64,000 nt of DNA from Bugula neritina (taxonomy: Eukaryota > Bryozoa > Gymnolaemata > Cheilostomatida > Bugulidae): positions 9,931,818 through 9,995,817 of the forward strand of contig OZ037772.1 of the NCBI GenBank assembly GCA_964035545.1, written 5' to 3'. Position numbers and translations under genes: made by a program. The notes beneath the pieces are model-generated. The model ran no database searches. It worked only from the letters and a program-made list of their open reading frames with translations, and was not told where the DNA came from. Shown piece by piece: positions 37,546-56,000 of this stretch (positions are counted from its first letter, which is position 1; each line of letters begins with the position of its first letter).

Positions 37546-39306
37546 ATGTTTGTTAACACCATAAGTTCATACCTTTTACCTTTGGTATAACAGTTTGTAG
37601 AGTAAAAAATAATATTATTGGCAAAAGTTCTTTCTTCAATAGAATCTTTATTTATGTTTAGCAGAAGTATCTTTTCAAACATTTATTACATTTAGGTAGT
37701 ATTAAATTCTGTCCTATAAGTTTCTTTTGTTATAAAGTTAATATACTTAGCATGCACTAAATTTGGTAATGCAACTTTAAACCTCATGACTTTAGTTAGT
37801 CTAATACTAATCTTATACTCGATGACTTGTCATCAAACTGAGGACAGCGTTTTACATAAAAATCTATTAAAAGTAGACACTTTGAAAGAAACCATTGTAT
37901 GCAGATTCAGCTTGAGGGTCGAATATATTGTGATAAAATTCAAATGAAAGCACAATTCTCGATGATGTAGTCGAAAGGCACTGGAGTTTTTCTATATAAA
38001 AGAAAATAGCTTGTCTATAATGTAGGCCTAAATTTTTGTTGAAAACACAATTTGGCAATCTGAAATATTTTTTGTAACCTTTTATACCTCGATGTATGAT
38101 GTGCCTGCTGTGGAGATAGGAGAGGCCTTCCAACAGCTGGAAGATGCACTTTTTAGTTTTCTGTTCAGTAAAAGGTCCAGACGATAAAGCTTTTCTTATT
38201 GTTCCTCCAGGCATATATTCCATAAAAATACAAAGAACCTTTGTTTCTGCAATGAAAGGAAGTGTAAATAGCGTGCAAGTATGCCTGTGACAGTGGTAGA
38301 GAAGGGGAAAAAAGCTTCAGCACGGTTATAAAGAGCGCAAAAATTTTTTTAAATCAATGACCTGTTTAAACAACCTCGTAAACGAAGCTTGCATCGACAA
38401 TTATTTTATTGCATTTCAAATTGGCAATATTTTGATAACACTGTGTTGGCATTGAAATATTTGTGGGTGATTAAAAAATACTGAAAAGCTCGATCTGCAT
38501 GATATTATACACATTACTCTAACAGATAATGAGTACAGAAAGGCACACCTGGTCCATAGGAACCATCTTTCAGCTCATGTCGAATAAACCTGACTATACG
38601 ATCATGACTCAACTTCTCTAATATCTTAACTTCAGCTGTCGCCCTGTGAATTTTCTAAAAAACATGAGCCTTTATTAGCAAAAACTGCTTGTTGCGCATA
38701 CAAGAATCTTTTTAGTTGCTACTTTTGCTCACTAATCACAAAAGACTGCTTCATAAAGAAACATCAGAAAAAAAAAAGAGATTTGTGCCAAAAAAGAAAA
38801 GAAGAAGCTATAATAAATCATTTTTATAAAATGTTGAATAGGTTTCCAAAACTTTATAGGAATTAATATTTTCTTACTTTCTTGTATGTAGAGCCGCTAA
38901 CCATTCCAAGTTCAATTTTCTTTACAGCCTGCTCCTCTTGTCTCTCTTCGTCTAAGTACAGCCAAACCGAAGCAAAAGTTCCTGTGCCAATAAGCAGCTT
39001 ACTGCATGATTCTGTGATTCAAAAAAGATGTTTATTTATAATTTATAGTAGAACAATTTGACAAAAAATACTTGCTTTAATATTTTCAAAAACACTCTTG
39101 CTTCTCAAAATCATCATACTTCAAAACATTTACTTAGCTACTTGCCAGGCAAACTAAGAAGCTATTTTAATATACAAATTCCAAACGATCAGTTACATAT
39201 AGATGCTAGTATGTTTTATTTTCTATATTAACAAGAAAAAAGTATTTCTACCTTCCATATCTTCATATAATGCCTGTTTTGAAAATTTTGCTGAAGAAGA
39301 GCTCAT

Positions 39307-40320
39307 CACCAAAGCTGATGCAACATGTGGAGTCTAACTAGCTGACTTAGGATTCCAATTAAGGACAATTTAAGAGATGGAACTTTGTCATATGTTGATT
39401 GTACGGAGAGTATCAAATGGATTGCCCATCACTACGGTACAGCCTTTAAATATTTCCTAAAACTAACACCCAATATCAAAGTCATTATTAGCATGCATTT
39501 CCTGAAATTATCTAAACGTATTGGTTTAATAACAATTAATGACTGCTATGCAGTGTGCGGGTAGCATATTTGCTGTCTGTTTGATAACACAGCAAATAAT
39601 AACTGCAGTCGTTGCTAGTTAGACAAAAGCCGCAGCCATCCAGAATCTATGGGAAAAAGGAGAGCTGGAGGGAGAAAGACTTGGATACTACTAATAACTC
39701 TAATACGTGTAACTCTAACCCTTCTAGAATGCAGTTAATATAGCATGCAGTGACATTTGTTTATACATTAGCTGTGAAGGATTCAAAAGAAATTTTAGCG
39801 GCTATAATAATTTGTAGTTGATGAAAGACTAAAAAAAACATAAAGACAGCATTATAAAAAATGTTTATGGTTTATTAACACAACTAATGAATGCCTATAC
39901 ATTGAACCGCGTTTAGTTGGTCACGTTATAACAAACTCCATCCTTATCAAGTCATTAAATGAATGCTAATCAGCTAAAATCATTTTCCGGGAATAAAGCA
40001 ATATTTGAGATACGTATGAGAGGTATTCAAACACTTATATCTCACTGCATTTACACCTGTACATTGCTACAGCTGCTATTCACTGAATATCCATGATGCA
40101 TTAACTGAATAGATAGCTACTATTGACGTGCTCAGAGCTATATTACAGATAAAACATGTGACCAGAGAAACTAATGTACATGACTCATATGTCATGTGAC
40201 TTTCATGGTAACTAGAAACTGCATTGTATGTAGTGATAGATAGGAGTTAGAGTGGGTAATGCAAAGAGCTGTATGCTATCTACTGTAGGCTGTGGAATAT
40301 ATGAAGCATCATCAAAAGGC

Positions 40321-40413
<93 letters not shown>

Positions 40414-41473
40414 CTCTTCTCAAAACGGTGTAATCAAGTAAAATAAATCAGTATACAATAGCAGGTAGCAGTGACATAAGGAGAACTAGAAAAGAAAAAA
40501 CTTGCATACGGCTCAGTTTAAAATCCAAACCTATATCTTTGTATATCACCAACCAATATTTAGGATTCAGAAATTAGCTAAGCAAATAGCATTTCACAGA
40601 TGCAATAAATAGAGATATTTAAATGAGCATATAGAAGATAACCTCACCCGGCAACCTATGCAATTAAATGCTTTAATAAATTAAAGAACATGCATAATAA
40701 ATATTAAAACTTATGTTAATGTACTCAAATCAAATCTTAATCAGTAAAGCAAACACAATTATGGCTCTATAACACCTAGTACCTATCACTAGATTTATTC
40801 TAAACATTATTTGTGTTCTTTAGTGTGTAAATTAGTTGTAACAGCATGCAATAGGGCTTGAAACAGTTGAATAAGTTATTTACTTTAACATTGTTCTTAA
40901 AAACTTAATAAGCTATAGTTTACTTACCTGCCTTCCTTTACAACTGACAATGCGGCTGCTAACAAATAACAGAGCTTTTTAATGATATATTTACACTCTT
41001 ATTTACTATTTATAGCCGTGATGAATGTATACTGCAGTTAACTTATTTAATAGCTCATGCAATGAAAACAAGATAAACAAACCGCTACACCTTGTTAACA
41101 ATACACACGTCAGCACAGCTTTACGGTGTGCCTGATGATAAGAGTTTCCGATATAAATGTTGAGTCAGATGCAGCTTAAATAAACTTGGTTGTACGCACA
41201 AGGAAGGTTGAATCCTGTTTGAATAGTTCCTGGAAAGTTCCTAAAACTGCGTTTCCATCACATAAATGGATTTTTCATTGTCTAATGGAAATAGTTACAT
41301 AGAAGCCACAGCCATAAGTTAATGTAAACTTATTTAATTAAACAATTTAATTCATACTGACATCCATTCCCATAATGCACAGTCAATTGCAACGCAGTGT
41401 TATAATGCTGTAATGAAAAACTGCTGGCATCTAAAATTATAAAGAAATAAAACCACTCACAGCAAAGATAGTT
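39307..41473. other. Intergenic DNA upstream of kinase gene 2
   Basis: Apart from the (AT)n run at 40326-40412 nothing is recognised. It should contain the promoter of the minus-strand kinase gene 2. Confidence 0.5.
40326..40412. repeat. (AT)n microsatellite
   Basis: About 43 AT dinucleotides in a row with no interruption. Confidence 0.95.
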
Positions 41474-41570
41474 TCTAAGGAATGTGTAGTAGTGTAATGG
41501 TATAGCACACTGGTGTACAAGTTAGAAGGCAGTGGTTGAGTCCTGGTGGAGGCAATTATAGTTTGTACAA
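41474..41570 (+). mobile_element. tRNA-derived SINE head
   Basis: A-box-like TAGTGTAATGGTATAGCAC, then a B-box-like GGTTGAGTCCTGG and GGAGGCAATTATAG. The order and spacing resemble a decayed tRNA; the end matches the fragment at 1345-1396. Not a functional tRNA by eye because the T arm is altered. Confidence 0.5.
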
Positions 41571-44082
41571 GCTACTTTGGTCTTGAAAAAATACTTCCAT
41601 CTAAAAATAGATTATGAGGAAATTCAATTTGAAGGATGATGATCTTATTCACTTTTCAAAATGAAGTTGTTTTGTATTAAAAGAGAATGAAATTCAAATT
41701 AGTTTTGGAAGTTTTTTATATAGCTGGTGAATGATGCTCTGGTCAATGCCTGAAGTGCAACACCTATCATGAAGAGCTGGCTTGTAATGCTATCTGCATT
41801 ACTGCAATTATTTAACTTGTTTTTTGCAAATTGATAACAGTACATGCAATGTGGCTCCCCAATGCAAAACCTATTTACACAATTCTAAACTATTTAGATA
41901 GAGTCCGGAGTATGATTGCAAACAATTATCCCTCTGGAATTCAGGAATTTTCTAGAAACAGCTTATGTATGATTCATGTTATGTAACATGATAAGGAACT
42001 ATCACACAAGCATCAAGCAAACAGCAAACACTATAAAGGATAGGTTTTCCCAGGAAATTGTGTAATAATATAAGACGCCTGTTTTATGGCCTATTGCTAT
42101 GTGTGACTTCAAATACGTGAAATAATTTCATGCAAAAAGCGATAACATTCCAATGCAAACTGTCAAAACAATATTTGGCATACAATATACGTTCTGCTTT
42201 TTCTGTAAATGTTAGAAATGTCACTAACAAAAAGTTAACTGTTTCATTAATAATAGCCTGCCCCAAGTGACAATGGGCTGTTAATATTGTATAGCATCGC
42301 TTTAACAAGGAGTCATTTCAAATGAAAAATCAAATACTTGATGTAAAAACACAATATGATAAAATAAAACAAAATAAATTATTATCTATATAATATACTA
42401 ATATATAATATTATGAACAATATATTGGAAGAAGGTTTTTGTAGATTATTCATGGTATATATATAGTAGCATATTTCTAAAAATAGCAAACTGTGATACT
42501 TTACCTATCGGAATAGTAGCAATAAGCTCCTAAGTAAGTGCTCTAAGTATTTTGATAGGCACTTACTACTTCTATTTTTCTTCAACAATCAACAAATCTC
42601 ACCTATAGGACTAAAGCTGGACAAATATCTTAGCCTGCAGTCAGGCATGTTAACCAATATTTGAATAGCATTTTTGCTATTGACTTTAGTTTATCCAGTA
42701 CAGCGATAAATTCAGATTAGGTAATAAAGCAAACAACCTCCAGTTCTTAGAAGCATTTTATTAGTTTTTCAAGTTGTGAAAGAATGAATAGCATTTAAAA
42801 ATAGGCATTCTGTCAATGCAATGAAAGAATTGATTATACCAATATTCTTTCAACACTATTTTTATGCAGTACTGAGTACTAGTAGGAAAATCTGCATTCA
42901 ATTTAATCAATAAGAAAAATCAATGAGAATCTTAGACTGCAGGTTTTGAAAATGTGTGCCCTGGATGGGAACATCAATTATAGAAGCTACTGAATAATGC
43001 TGTAGTACAGAACAGTGACAGAAAAAAACATTCTTTAAAAATGAGTAGTCAAAGAGTACACCTAATCATCCACTACGCTGTTTGAGATGCTTTCGATTCC
43101 AATGCAATATTGCTTCATATAATAAAATATTTCTGCACTGTTTTTTACCAGTATTTTATTTTATATCTTAGACTAATTAAACTGTAAAAAAAACACCAAA
43201 GCAACATGTAAAACTCACAAATAGTTTAAAAAAAGCGCAAAATATTTACTCTGGCAATATTATTTTATAATTAGCATCAAAATACAGCAGCACTAGGTAA
43301 GTGTATAACATTACATCATACATATAAAAATAAGTGTAAATATTTGAAAGATTTTGAAAGGCAAAAAAAATTAAAACAGTCCAAGCACACTGAAAATAAC
43401 TGATCTGGCAATATTATTTCTTCTGCATCAAAATAGCACTAGTTGAATATGTATTATATTTTACATATGAAAAATTCATTGTGAGTATTTATAAGAGTTT
43501 GTAAAACAAAACGACTGACAAAAATTCAAAATCTATCCAAGACCACTGGAAAGAAATCAGAAAGAAGCTATCAAACAGCTGGTATCATTTTAACAGTAAT
43601 AACAAATCACATCATTATTTACAGGGTTTAATTTATAAGATATACTACACACTGAATACTAAAAAATTGGAAACAGAACTTTTTCATATTTCAAATAAAC
43701 TTGCACTGTATTATAATACCTTGCAGCAATTTGTTTGAGCTTAACAAAAACATTTCAAAACATCAAAGCGTATGGAAAAAAACTAATTATGAAAATAGAC
43801 CTAAAATGAGGCTAAACTAAAATTTTTAAATCAATTTGTTTTTTATTAAATGAGATATCTAACACAGGTGCTAGCAATTTATATGGAATGTAGTACTAAT
43901 AGGTTGAGCTAAACTTACTGTGAATAAAATAATGAAAATTGTCTTTTTTGTGGCTTTCTGAAGTTGATTCCCAGAAATGAGATTAAATCTTAGTTTTTTA
44001 AAAGAAGATTGAAATAAGAAAGATTATAAGAAAGAAATGATATTTATTGTTCATGCAGTTGTGAGAGTTGGACGCCTGCTTT
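41571..44082. other. Intergenic DNA between kinase genes 2 and 3
   Basis: AT-rich with only short scattered frames (such as 42084-42308 minus) that show no similarity to anything recognised. Two blocks near 43220-43300 and 43390-43450 share words such as GGCAATATTATTT and CATCAAAATA, so they are probably a small decayed tandem repeat. Confidence 0.45.
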
Positions 44083-49104
<5,022 letters not shown>

Positions 49105-50333
49105 TATTAGGACTAAAAAAGACAAAGATTTCAAAATTTTTTGCTTTTCAAAAGAAAACATTTTATTGGAAGAAAGAAATCTTTATAGAAATTATCCTAT
49201 TATCTGTTATTTCAGTTTATGTATCCTTGAATAGTCTAACAGGTAAACTAAAATATATTGTTTGGTATATTTCAACAAAGCATTACCTCAACTTAATTTG
49301 TTAGCCGCACCAAAAGTATATACTGTGACAAACAATAAAACATAAATACATGTAAAGGAACACTTAGGAACACCAGCTTGTTCACTATAATACACTCTTA
49401 CACTTTAATTTCTAGCACTTCCTAGTTTAAAACTCATGCTCTACTTATACCTTTCTCTATACCTCTCAAAATTGTCTTCGGCTTCTTAACTCATTACTAT
49501 TTCGCCATGTTATACTCACTAGTATAAAGTGGGAGGTCGTTGTAAGTAATTTTTTATCTATAATAGTTGCTGGCCATTGTCATAAGCTGCCTTATTATGT
49601 TAGGTTTGAGTAGTGTTCCGCATTTAGTTGAAGGAGGCAAAACGAGATAAGCTAAATACTACATCAGTACATGTGTTATCAACTTTTATTAGTTTTACGT
49701 TATCACGAGCAAACTATATGATTCTAGCAACTATACGTGATAAGCCTCATGATCCTGTGCCATTATACTATCTAACAGAACTTCAGTGAAATATTCCCAC
49801 ACTCAGAAAGCCAACAAGTTGGGCTGCCGAGACTTTTAAGAAACTATAAAGTAAAACGTCCATGTACACAAGTTTGTAAATTTGTCTATGTAAATTTACT
49901 ACAGATAACAAACCAACACTTTTTAGCCAAAGTGTATTTGTTTAAGACTTTGAATGATATACAGCAAAAACATAGTGCAAAGCTGTTTAGTTATACTATA
50001 AAACAGTGTCATTGGCTATCGCAATACAAACTTGTTAATACGTACTGTGCTTCCAGCACTGCAACCTTCAAGTAGCTCCATACAAATGAAACTATATAGT
50101 TTTAGCATGCAATAGTGAATTTAGTTTACTAACCTGGGTTGTTTCATGCTCCAATGGCTAAATGAAAATAATACCCAGATGCCTGGTTAAATGAATTCAT
50201 CTTACATGTTTAGCAAGTGTAATCGGTTCTGATAATCAATAAAACACTCAAGAATTTTTCAATGACATTTCCTGGGCAAAGTCAATAGAAAATGTGAACA
50301 GAGTTATTCAACTGATGTCAACATATTGAGAGC

Positions 50334-50337
<4 letters not shown>

Positions 50338-50378
<41 letters not shown>

Positions 50379-50398
50379 GCACACACGCACACGCACAC
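50338..50398. repeat. (CA)n microsatellite
   Basis: CACACA run turning into CACGCACACACGCACAC. Confidence 0.9.
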
Positions 50399-50419
50399 AT
50401 ATAAATTATAAATAAATAA

Positions 50420-50420
<1 letters not shown>

Positions 50421-50493
<73 letters not shown>
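50421..50493. repeat. (TA)n microsatellite
   Basis: Pure TA run after an AAATAAATAAAT lead. Confidence 0.95.
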
Positions 50494-50496
<3 letters not shown>

Positions 50497-53052
50497 ATAA
50501 CATCTATATTGTGTTGCTGCTCAATTGTTCAATTTACTTGCACTTATACAGAATAACTCTAAAATTATTGTGGGTGATATAAGTATAGACCACAGTAAAA
50601 TGTTATAATATGCACATTATACTGATAAATTTCTATTTCAACAACGTAGATTGCAAGTCTTAAAAAGTCGCATTATGATTCAATGAGGACTAAAACAAAA
50701 AATTATGGAACAAGTTTAGGTTCATAATGGAGTGAGACAGAGTATTGTGTAATTGTGAACTATTCTATATATAAGTTGCTGAACTTAAAGAAATATTCTA
50801 TTGGAGGGTTTGTTTGCGTTCAAAAATCTTTTGTGGTTATGCCTTAACGACAAACCCCACTAACTTCAATGGACTTGTATTGATTCTTTCAACTAGCATT
50901 AATTTGTATTGATTTTTACTAGTCACAAATTTTTTGAACAAACAAGTCTTTCAATCAATTTTCTTTTGTTCTATAGAGTTTACAGTTATATCATAGCATT
51001 ATCTGAACTGTGTAAGCTTTCACTGCCTGCATCTTGTGCAGTACATAGTGTGTATTGGAGTCTAGCGGTTCAAACTGTAGATGACTTTCAGTGAACCTAT
51101 ATTTATACAAGTTAGAAACAGCTCTACAGTAAGTCTACACTAGTAAGTTTGAACTACATTCTATATAAACTATAGGTTTACAAAAGCCTTGTGTATTTGG
51201 TTGACATGTATCTGCAAAGAATCACAACCTATAGCTATCTTAATCAATATTTAAGATGTCTTTGTTTGGTGGCATTTATCAATGATTTAAGTAGTCGCCT
51301 TAAAATTTTTCAGGCTTTCTCAGTCAATTCTTTTGATTTTTAACGCAGTATAGTTTCCAATTCATATACTACTAAAAGTTATTATGTAATAGTACATAAC
51401 ATATCGCATTAAATATAAGTTAGCTATATATTCAGTGATGTAAATTAAGAAATAAACAAACAAATTGTGCTGAGCCAAAGGTGGACTTTGTGGCTACATC
51501 TAAATAGGCTTCGGTGTATTTGGGTTCCACTTCTGTAACTTGTGACTATATATAGTTCAACTATACTTTGATATATGATATAGTACTTTGATATGCAATA
51601 TATAACTTTGAATTTACCCTGCTGCCGTCCGTGCATACTTATAGGCCTCATAGTTATTTCCATGTCTACAAAGTTGTAACTCTAGGGAAAACGTTTGCTT
51701 GGACAACACATGCAATGTTCTATGCAGGCTAAGATCTCAACTCCTGAAGGTGAATCCTAACAGCCATTAAAATATTATTTCTAGTTACCATTTGATGCAT
51801 AGTCTAAACTGCAGAATAGTCTTACATTATATGTTACCATTCACCATTATTTCACTGCTTCAAATTAATTTTGTATTATATTACACCTTGTAATGTTTCT
51901 AAACTGTTTAGCAGTATAATAATTTCATTTGAGACTGGGCTTACTGCAATTTGTAGTTTACACAGCAAAATTATCACCAGGCTATTTAACTTAGTTTTGA
52001 TAATAATACGCAAATGAAAAACTTTTGTATAGAAATATAATGCATAAGCAAACACTGTTCACGTAAAAATTGTATGTTACTTTTCTTTACTAAATGCGGT
52101 GCAGTGCATTATGCAGGCCTACATATTACAATAAAAATAACAACAGAATTATTTTATTAAATAACAATATTCGGAGCAATGAACCTGAGGGGATTAATGG
52201 TTCTTTGGAATGTTGACTATATACTATATAGTCACCCTGATCTTTATCACGAGCTGCCAATATTATAAAAAATGACATTTTAAAAATACCTGTAAGTGTA
52301 AGTGTTGAAATACTATTATAAGCAGAAGTTTAAAAGTTGCTCTGAAGTCTAACTTTGATGGTGATTATACAATGTTTTGATATGATACTTACAGCTAACA
52401 TTTAAAAGAATGCAGTATCAATATTATGAATAATGTATGTGTCTCAAATAATATATATATTCTCACTTATTGAAATAGTTAATTAGCTATTTTAGTAGAT
52501 ACTATGTTTACTTTATTTTTAATGTTGTTGTTTTTAATCATTGTAATAATTTAGGTACCCCTGTTTAGCATGACATAATTAAGTGCATTCCTTTCCATAT
52601 AAGGTTTGCCTGGAGTATAACTGAATTTAGTCACTAAAAGTTGGGTGCTCAACCTGCTTTGGATTCTTTGTGACAAGCAGGAGCTGTTTACCACACATAC
52701 CTGAGATTTAGTTTATGCTGGTAATGAGCTAATAATAATGATACAAAAAGTTGAATTGGATTTGCTTCAGTTTCTACCAATATTGCAATTCACATTCATT
52801 GCTCTAATACATTCTATGCCACAGTGTTCAAAATAGAAAGTTTTTCCCAATCTGCTAATAAAGTTCAAAAGTGATGCTACAGCTTGCAGTCCTATTTAGG
52901 GTTGTTATATACAAAGTCCTAACAACAGACTAACACTTTTATATATCTTTACTATGGCAAATTTAATCTAGTAAATTCAATATTTATTTAAATGTAGATG
53001 TGGCATTCACAATTTTAGTGTTAGTATACAGTCTTTGAGTGAAGCACTTACA

Positions 53053-56000
53053 ATGGATTTGTCTGTTTCCAAAAAAAGACCACCAGCGAAGACAGACTCA
53101 GATTTATTAGGTGAGAGAAGATTTTGCTAAATAGTTACTGCTTATTTACCTTAATTAGTCTAGAGTAAGTTGTAGGCCGTCATTTTTCTTGTGTTAAAGT
53201 CTTTTATTTTCCCACTTGGTGATTTCTATATGCAGTTTTTACAAATCCAGGCTTTGGATCAAATTTGTTACCTGTAATTGTACAGCCATATAGTGCTGAT
53301 ATTTTACTCTACTGGTTTATGATCCCTGGGAGGTTTGGCCTGTACTGTGCAAGATTCTCAGGTAAAAACACCTCTGGTTTGTGGAAAGTGAATCATTGTT
53401 TCAAGCTCAAATTATGGAAATGCGGCAACAGCGTTGATTCACCGCTTGAAGAAATTAGTTAATTAGTTAACTGAGCTACTATAGTTACTAGACCAGGTCA
53501 TGTAATGGTAATCATAATCTTACATGTAATGCTTCTGTTTAGTTACTTCTAGTTTAGTAAATTCAATGTGTTTTTATTTCAAATTCAATCTATAATTTAT
53601 TATTGTACTGACAGCACATGATGCTTTTGGTGCAGAGCTTCCAGTGGATTTGTCTACTTCCGCAAAGAGACCAAAATTGCAGAGTAACTCCAATATAGCA
53701 GGTGAGAGATGCTTATATTGATGAGTATTTACACTTTCTGAAAGATTTTTTGAATTTAGGCTTTGAATAAAATTTGTTACCTGCGGGTTTATCTCTGAGA
53801 AGTTTGGTATACTGAGCAAGAATGTTAGACAACACAGCTTTGGGTTCTAAAAATTGTTTGATGCACAAGTCATAAAAGTCCAACATTGTTGAATCACTGC
53901 ATATAGAGAAATTAGTTAATCAGTTAACTGAAGAAAGTGGTCATTATAGTAGAGTAGTAATTTCTAGACCAGGTCATGTAATGGTAATCATAATCTTATT
54001 GGTAATGCTTCTGTATAGTTATTTCTAGTTCAGTAAATTCAATGAGTTTTTATTTTAATTTAAATGTATAGTTCATAATTATATTGACAGCACATGGTGC
54101 TTTTGGTGCAGCAACTCCTGTAGGTTCATCTACTTCTGCAAAAAAACCAAAACTGCAGAGTAACTTGAGTTTAGCAGGTGAGAGAGGCTATTGCTTAGTA
54201 TTTACACTTTTTTGAATGAGTTTGAAACAAGAATGAATTTTAATTTTTTTGGTGTGTTTTTTATCACATAGGTACTACTGCTTCTCATGCTGGTACATTG
54301 AAATTTACTAAATATGTCCTTCCCAAAGGTATTTGCTTCTCAAACATTAAGTATAATATGTTAGTGCCAAACAAAAATGTTATGTTAATGCAAAGTGTAA
54401 TAGTAAAAGAACACAAATGCATGTGCATTACCATTATGTATTTGTCAGTACCGCATAATAAGGCTCTGGGTTCTGGATCCTTTGGAGCAGTATTTACTCA
54501 TGTTGACAAAATCACTCAAGTGCTGGCAGTGAAAAAGGTTGACCTTGGCATGGTTACCAGCTCCTCATATCAAAAGGTAGACCATATAATTATACAGAAT
54601 ATTGTAGAACAATTTTGCGAACTTAACTAATTGCAATGACTGCATGTTTATTGTTTGATTGGATCTTCTGAGTAAAAGTGGAACATCACACATTCCTTTG
54701 GTTTATTTGTCGGACACTAGCTCCTCTCAAAGTAAGACAACCCTAACTAAATCAATATATTAATTCTTCCAGAATTTAAAAATTATTTCATAATATAAAA
54801 AGATAATTAACATTAGTTCAGTTTCAATTATTGTTTTGCACCCGTTTTAACTGGACTCACTATATTTTCAAACTTTATTCAAAAATAAGAATAAATATTC
54901 ATTCAGTTTGTCTCAATTTATTTTGTTAATTTTAGTTTGTTTGGTCAAAACTTGTGGTACAACCAATCCACGTTTCCTGTAAACATGTAAATGTTGTATT
55001 GTGTGATCTCATGGTATAGTAGACACAATAATCACTTACACATACTAGTCTAGTAAATTTAGTCTGCTTTACAACCAACTACAAAACGATTTCTAGGAGG
55101 AATAAATCTATTTTCTTGATGCAAAGTGCTAACACTAGAAAAGTAATGAATTTTTAACACATAAATTCAGAGCAATAATTGAATATAATTATTCAATTAG
55201 TTGAATTTAATTTTGAGTATTCAGTTTTTAGCTGGACATCAACTGGATTGTACTCAAAGCTTATTTATTTTAACTGACTATGTTGGTATATTTATCAACA
55301 CTTCGTTATTCCATGGAATGGTTTTTTAGGAAATTGATCGTGCAATGAAGGAAGTTAAAATGATGGAGAAGTTGAAACATCATCATAGAATAGTCAGCTA
55401 TATCAAGCATGAGTTGATTTCACATGAGATATTTCATGGTATAACATTATATTTTGGTGGCAATCACCTATCATATTATCTAGAAGTATGCTTACATATA
55501 GAAAACAATATCAATGAATTTATGCTGATATTTTAGTGAAATAATTACTACATCAATAGGGATTTTAGTACCTACTTAATACCATTGTCATATGCATGCT
55601 GTTTACAACCTCATACTCATTAACCGTAATTTAAACGAATTATTTTCACTATTTTTCCAATTGTTTAAATTAGAGATTTATACTCTCTTACTGTCACTGG
55701 TCGCCTAATTGTTTCTTTTTCCTAAAATACCTGCATATTATCTCATAATATCAGTGTCAGTAGATTTATCAACATCTTCACTTCTTGTGGTAGACAAGAA
55801 GATTCTGTGTATATACATGGAGTACATGCCTGGGGGCTCAGTGAGTGGTCGGCTAGATTCATCTGGTGCCTTCTCTGAAAAGGAAACGAAACGCTGCATG
55901 CGTCAGATTCTGGAGGGTATTTCTTATCTTCATAGCAGACGTGTGATACACAGGGATGTGAAAGGTGACTCTAGTTCTTTTTTTATTGAAACCGAATTTT

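Larger units (their letters stand above)
34393..39306 (-). pseudogene. Kinase gene 2: kinase-propeller paralogue with HRG for HRD and an in-frame TGA
   Basis: Exons in reading order: 39252-39306, 38878-39011, 38549-38654, 38079-38246, 37100-37289, 36150-36397, 35032-35709 and 34393-34517; all splice sites and phases agree over 567 codons. Starts MSSSSAKFSKQALYEDME. The glycine loop is GTGTFASV (third glycine is alanine) and the lysine AVKK is kept. The catalytic loop reads IIHRGIK, with the general-base aspartate changed to glycine (GGT for GAT near 38087). DFGVSK is kept. The next motif reads GTDK, TGA, MAPEVV: the tryptophan codon seen in the paralogues is a stop (about 37160). The propeller exon and the last exon are fully open, which is more than expected of an old relic. 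It is best read as a young pseudogene or a pseudokinase locus with a null allele; read-through or a sequencing error is possible. Confidence 0.78.
49105..53052. other. Intergenic DNA between kinase genes 3 and 4 (divergent promoters)
   Basis: The two genes are transcribed away from each other, so both promoters lie here. It holds (CA)n at 50338-50398, (TA)n at 50421-50493, a short inverted-repeat family member at about 50790-50955 (related in reverse to about 63120-63200), and from about 52310 the 5' flank shared with kinase gene 1. The short frames at 50909-51094 and 51445-51663 have no support. Confidence 0.5.
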
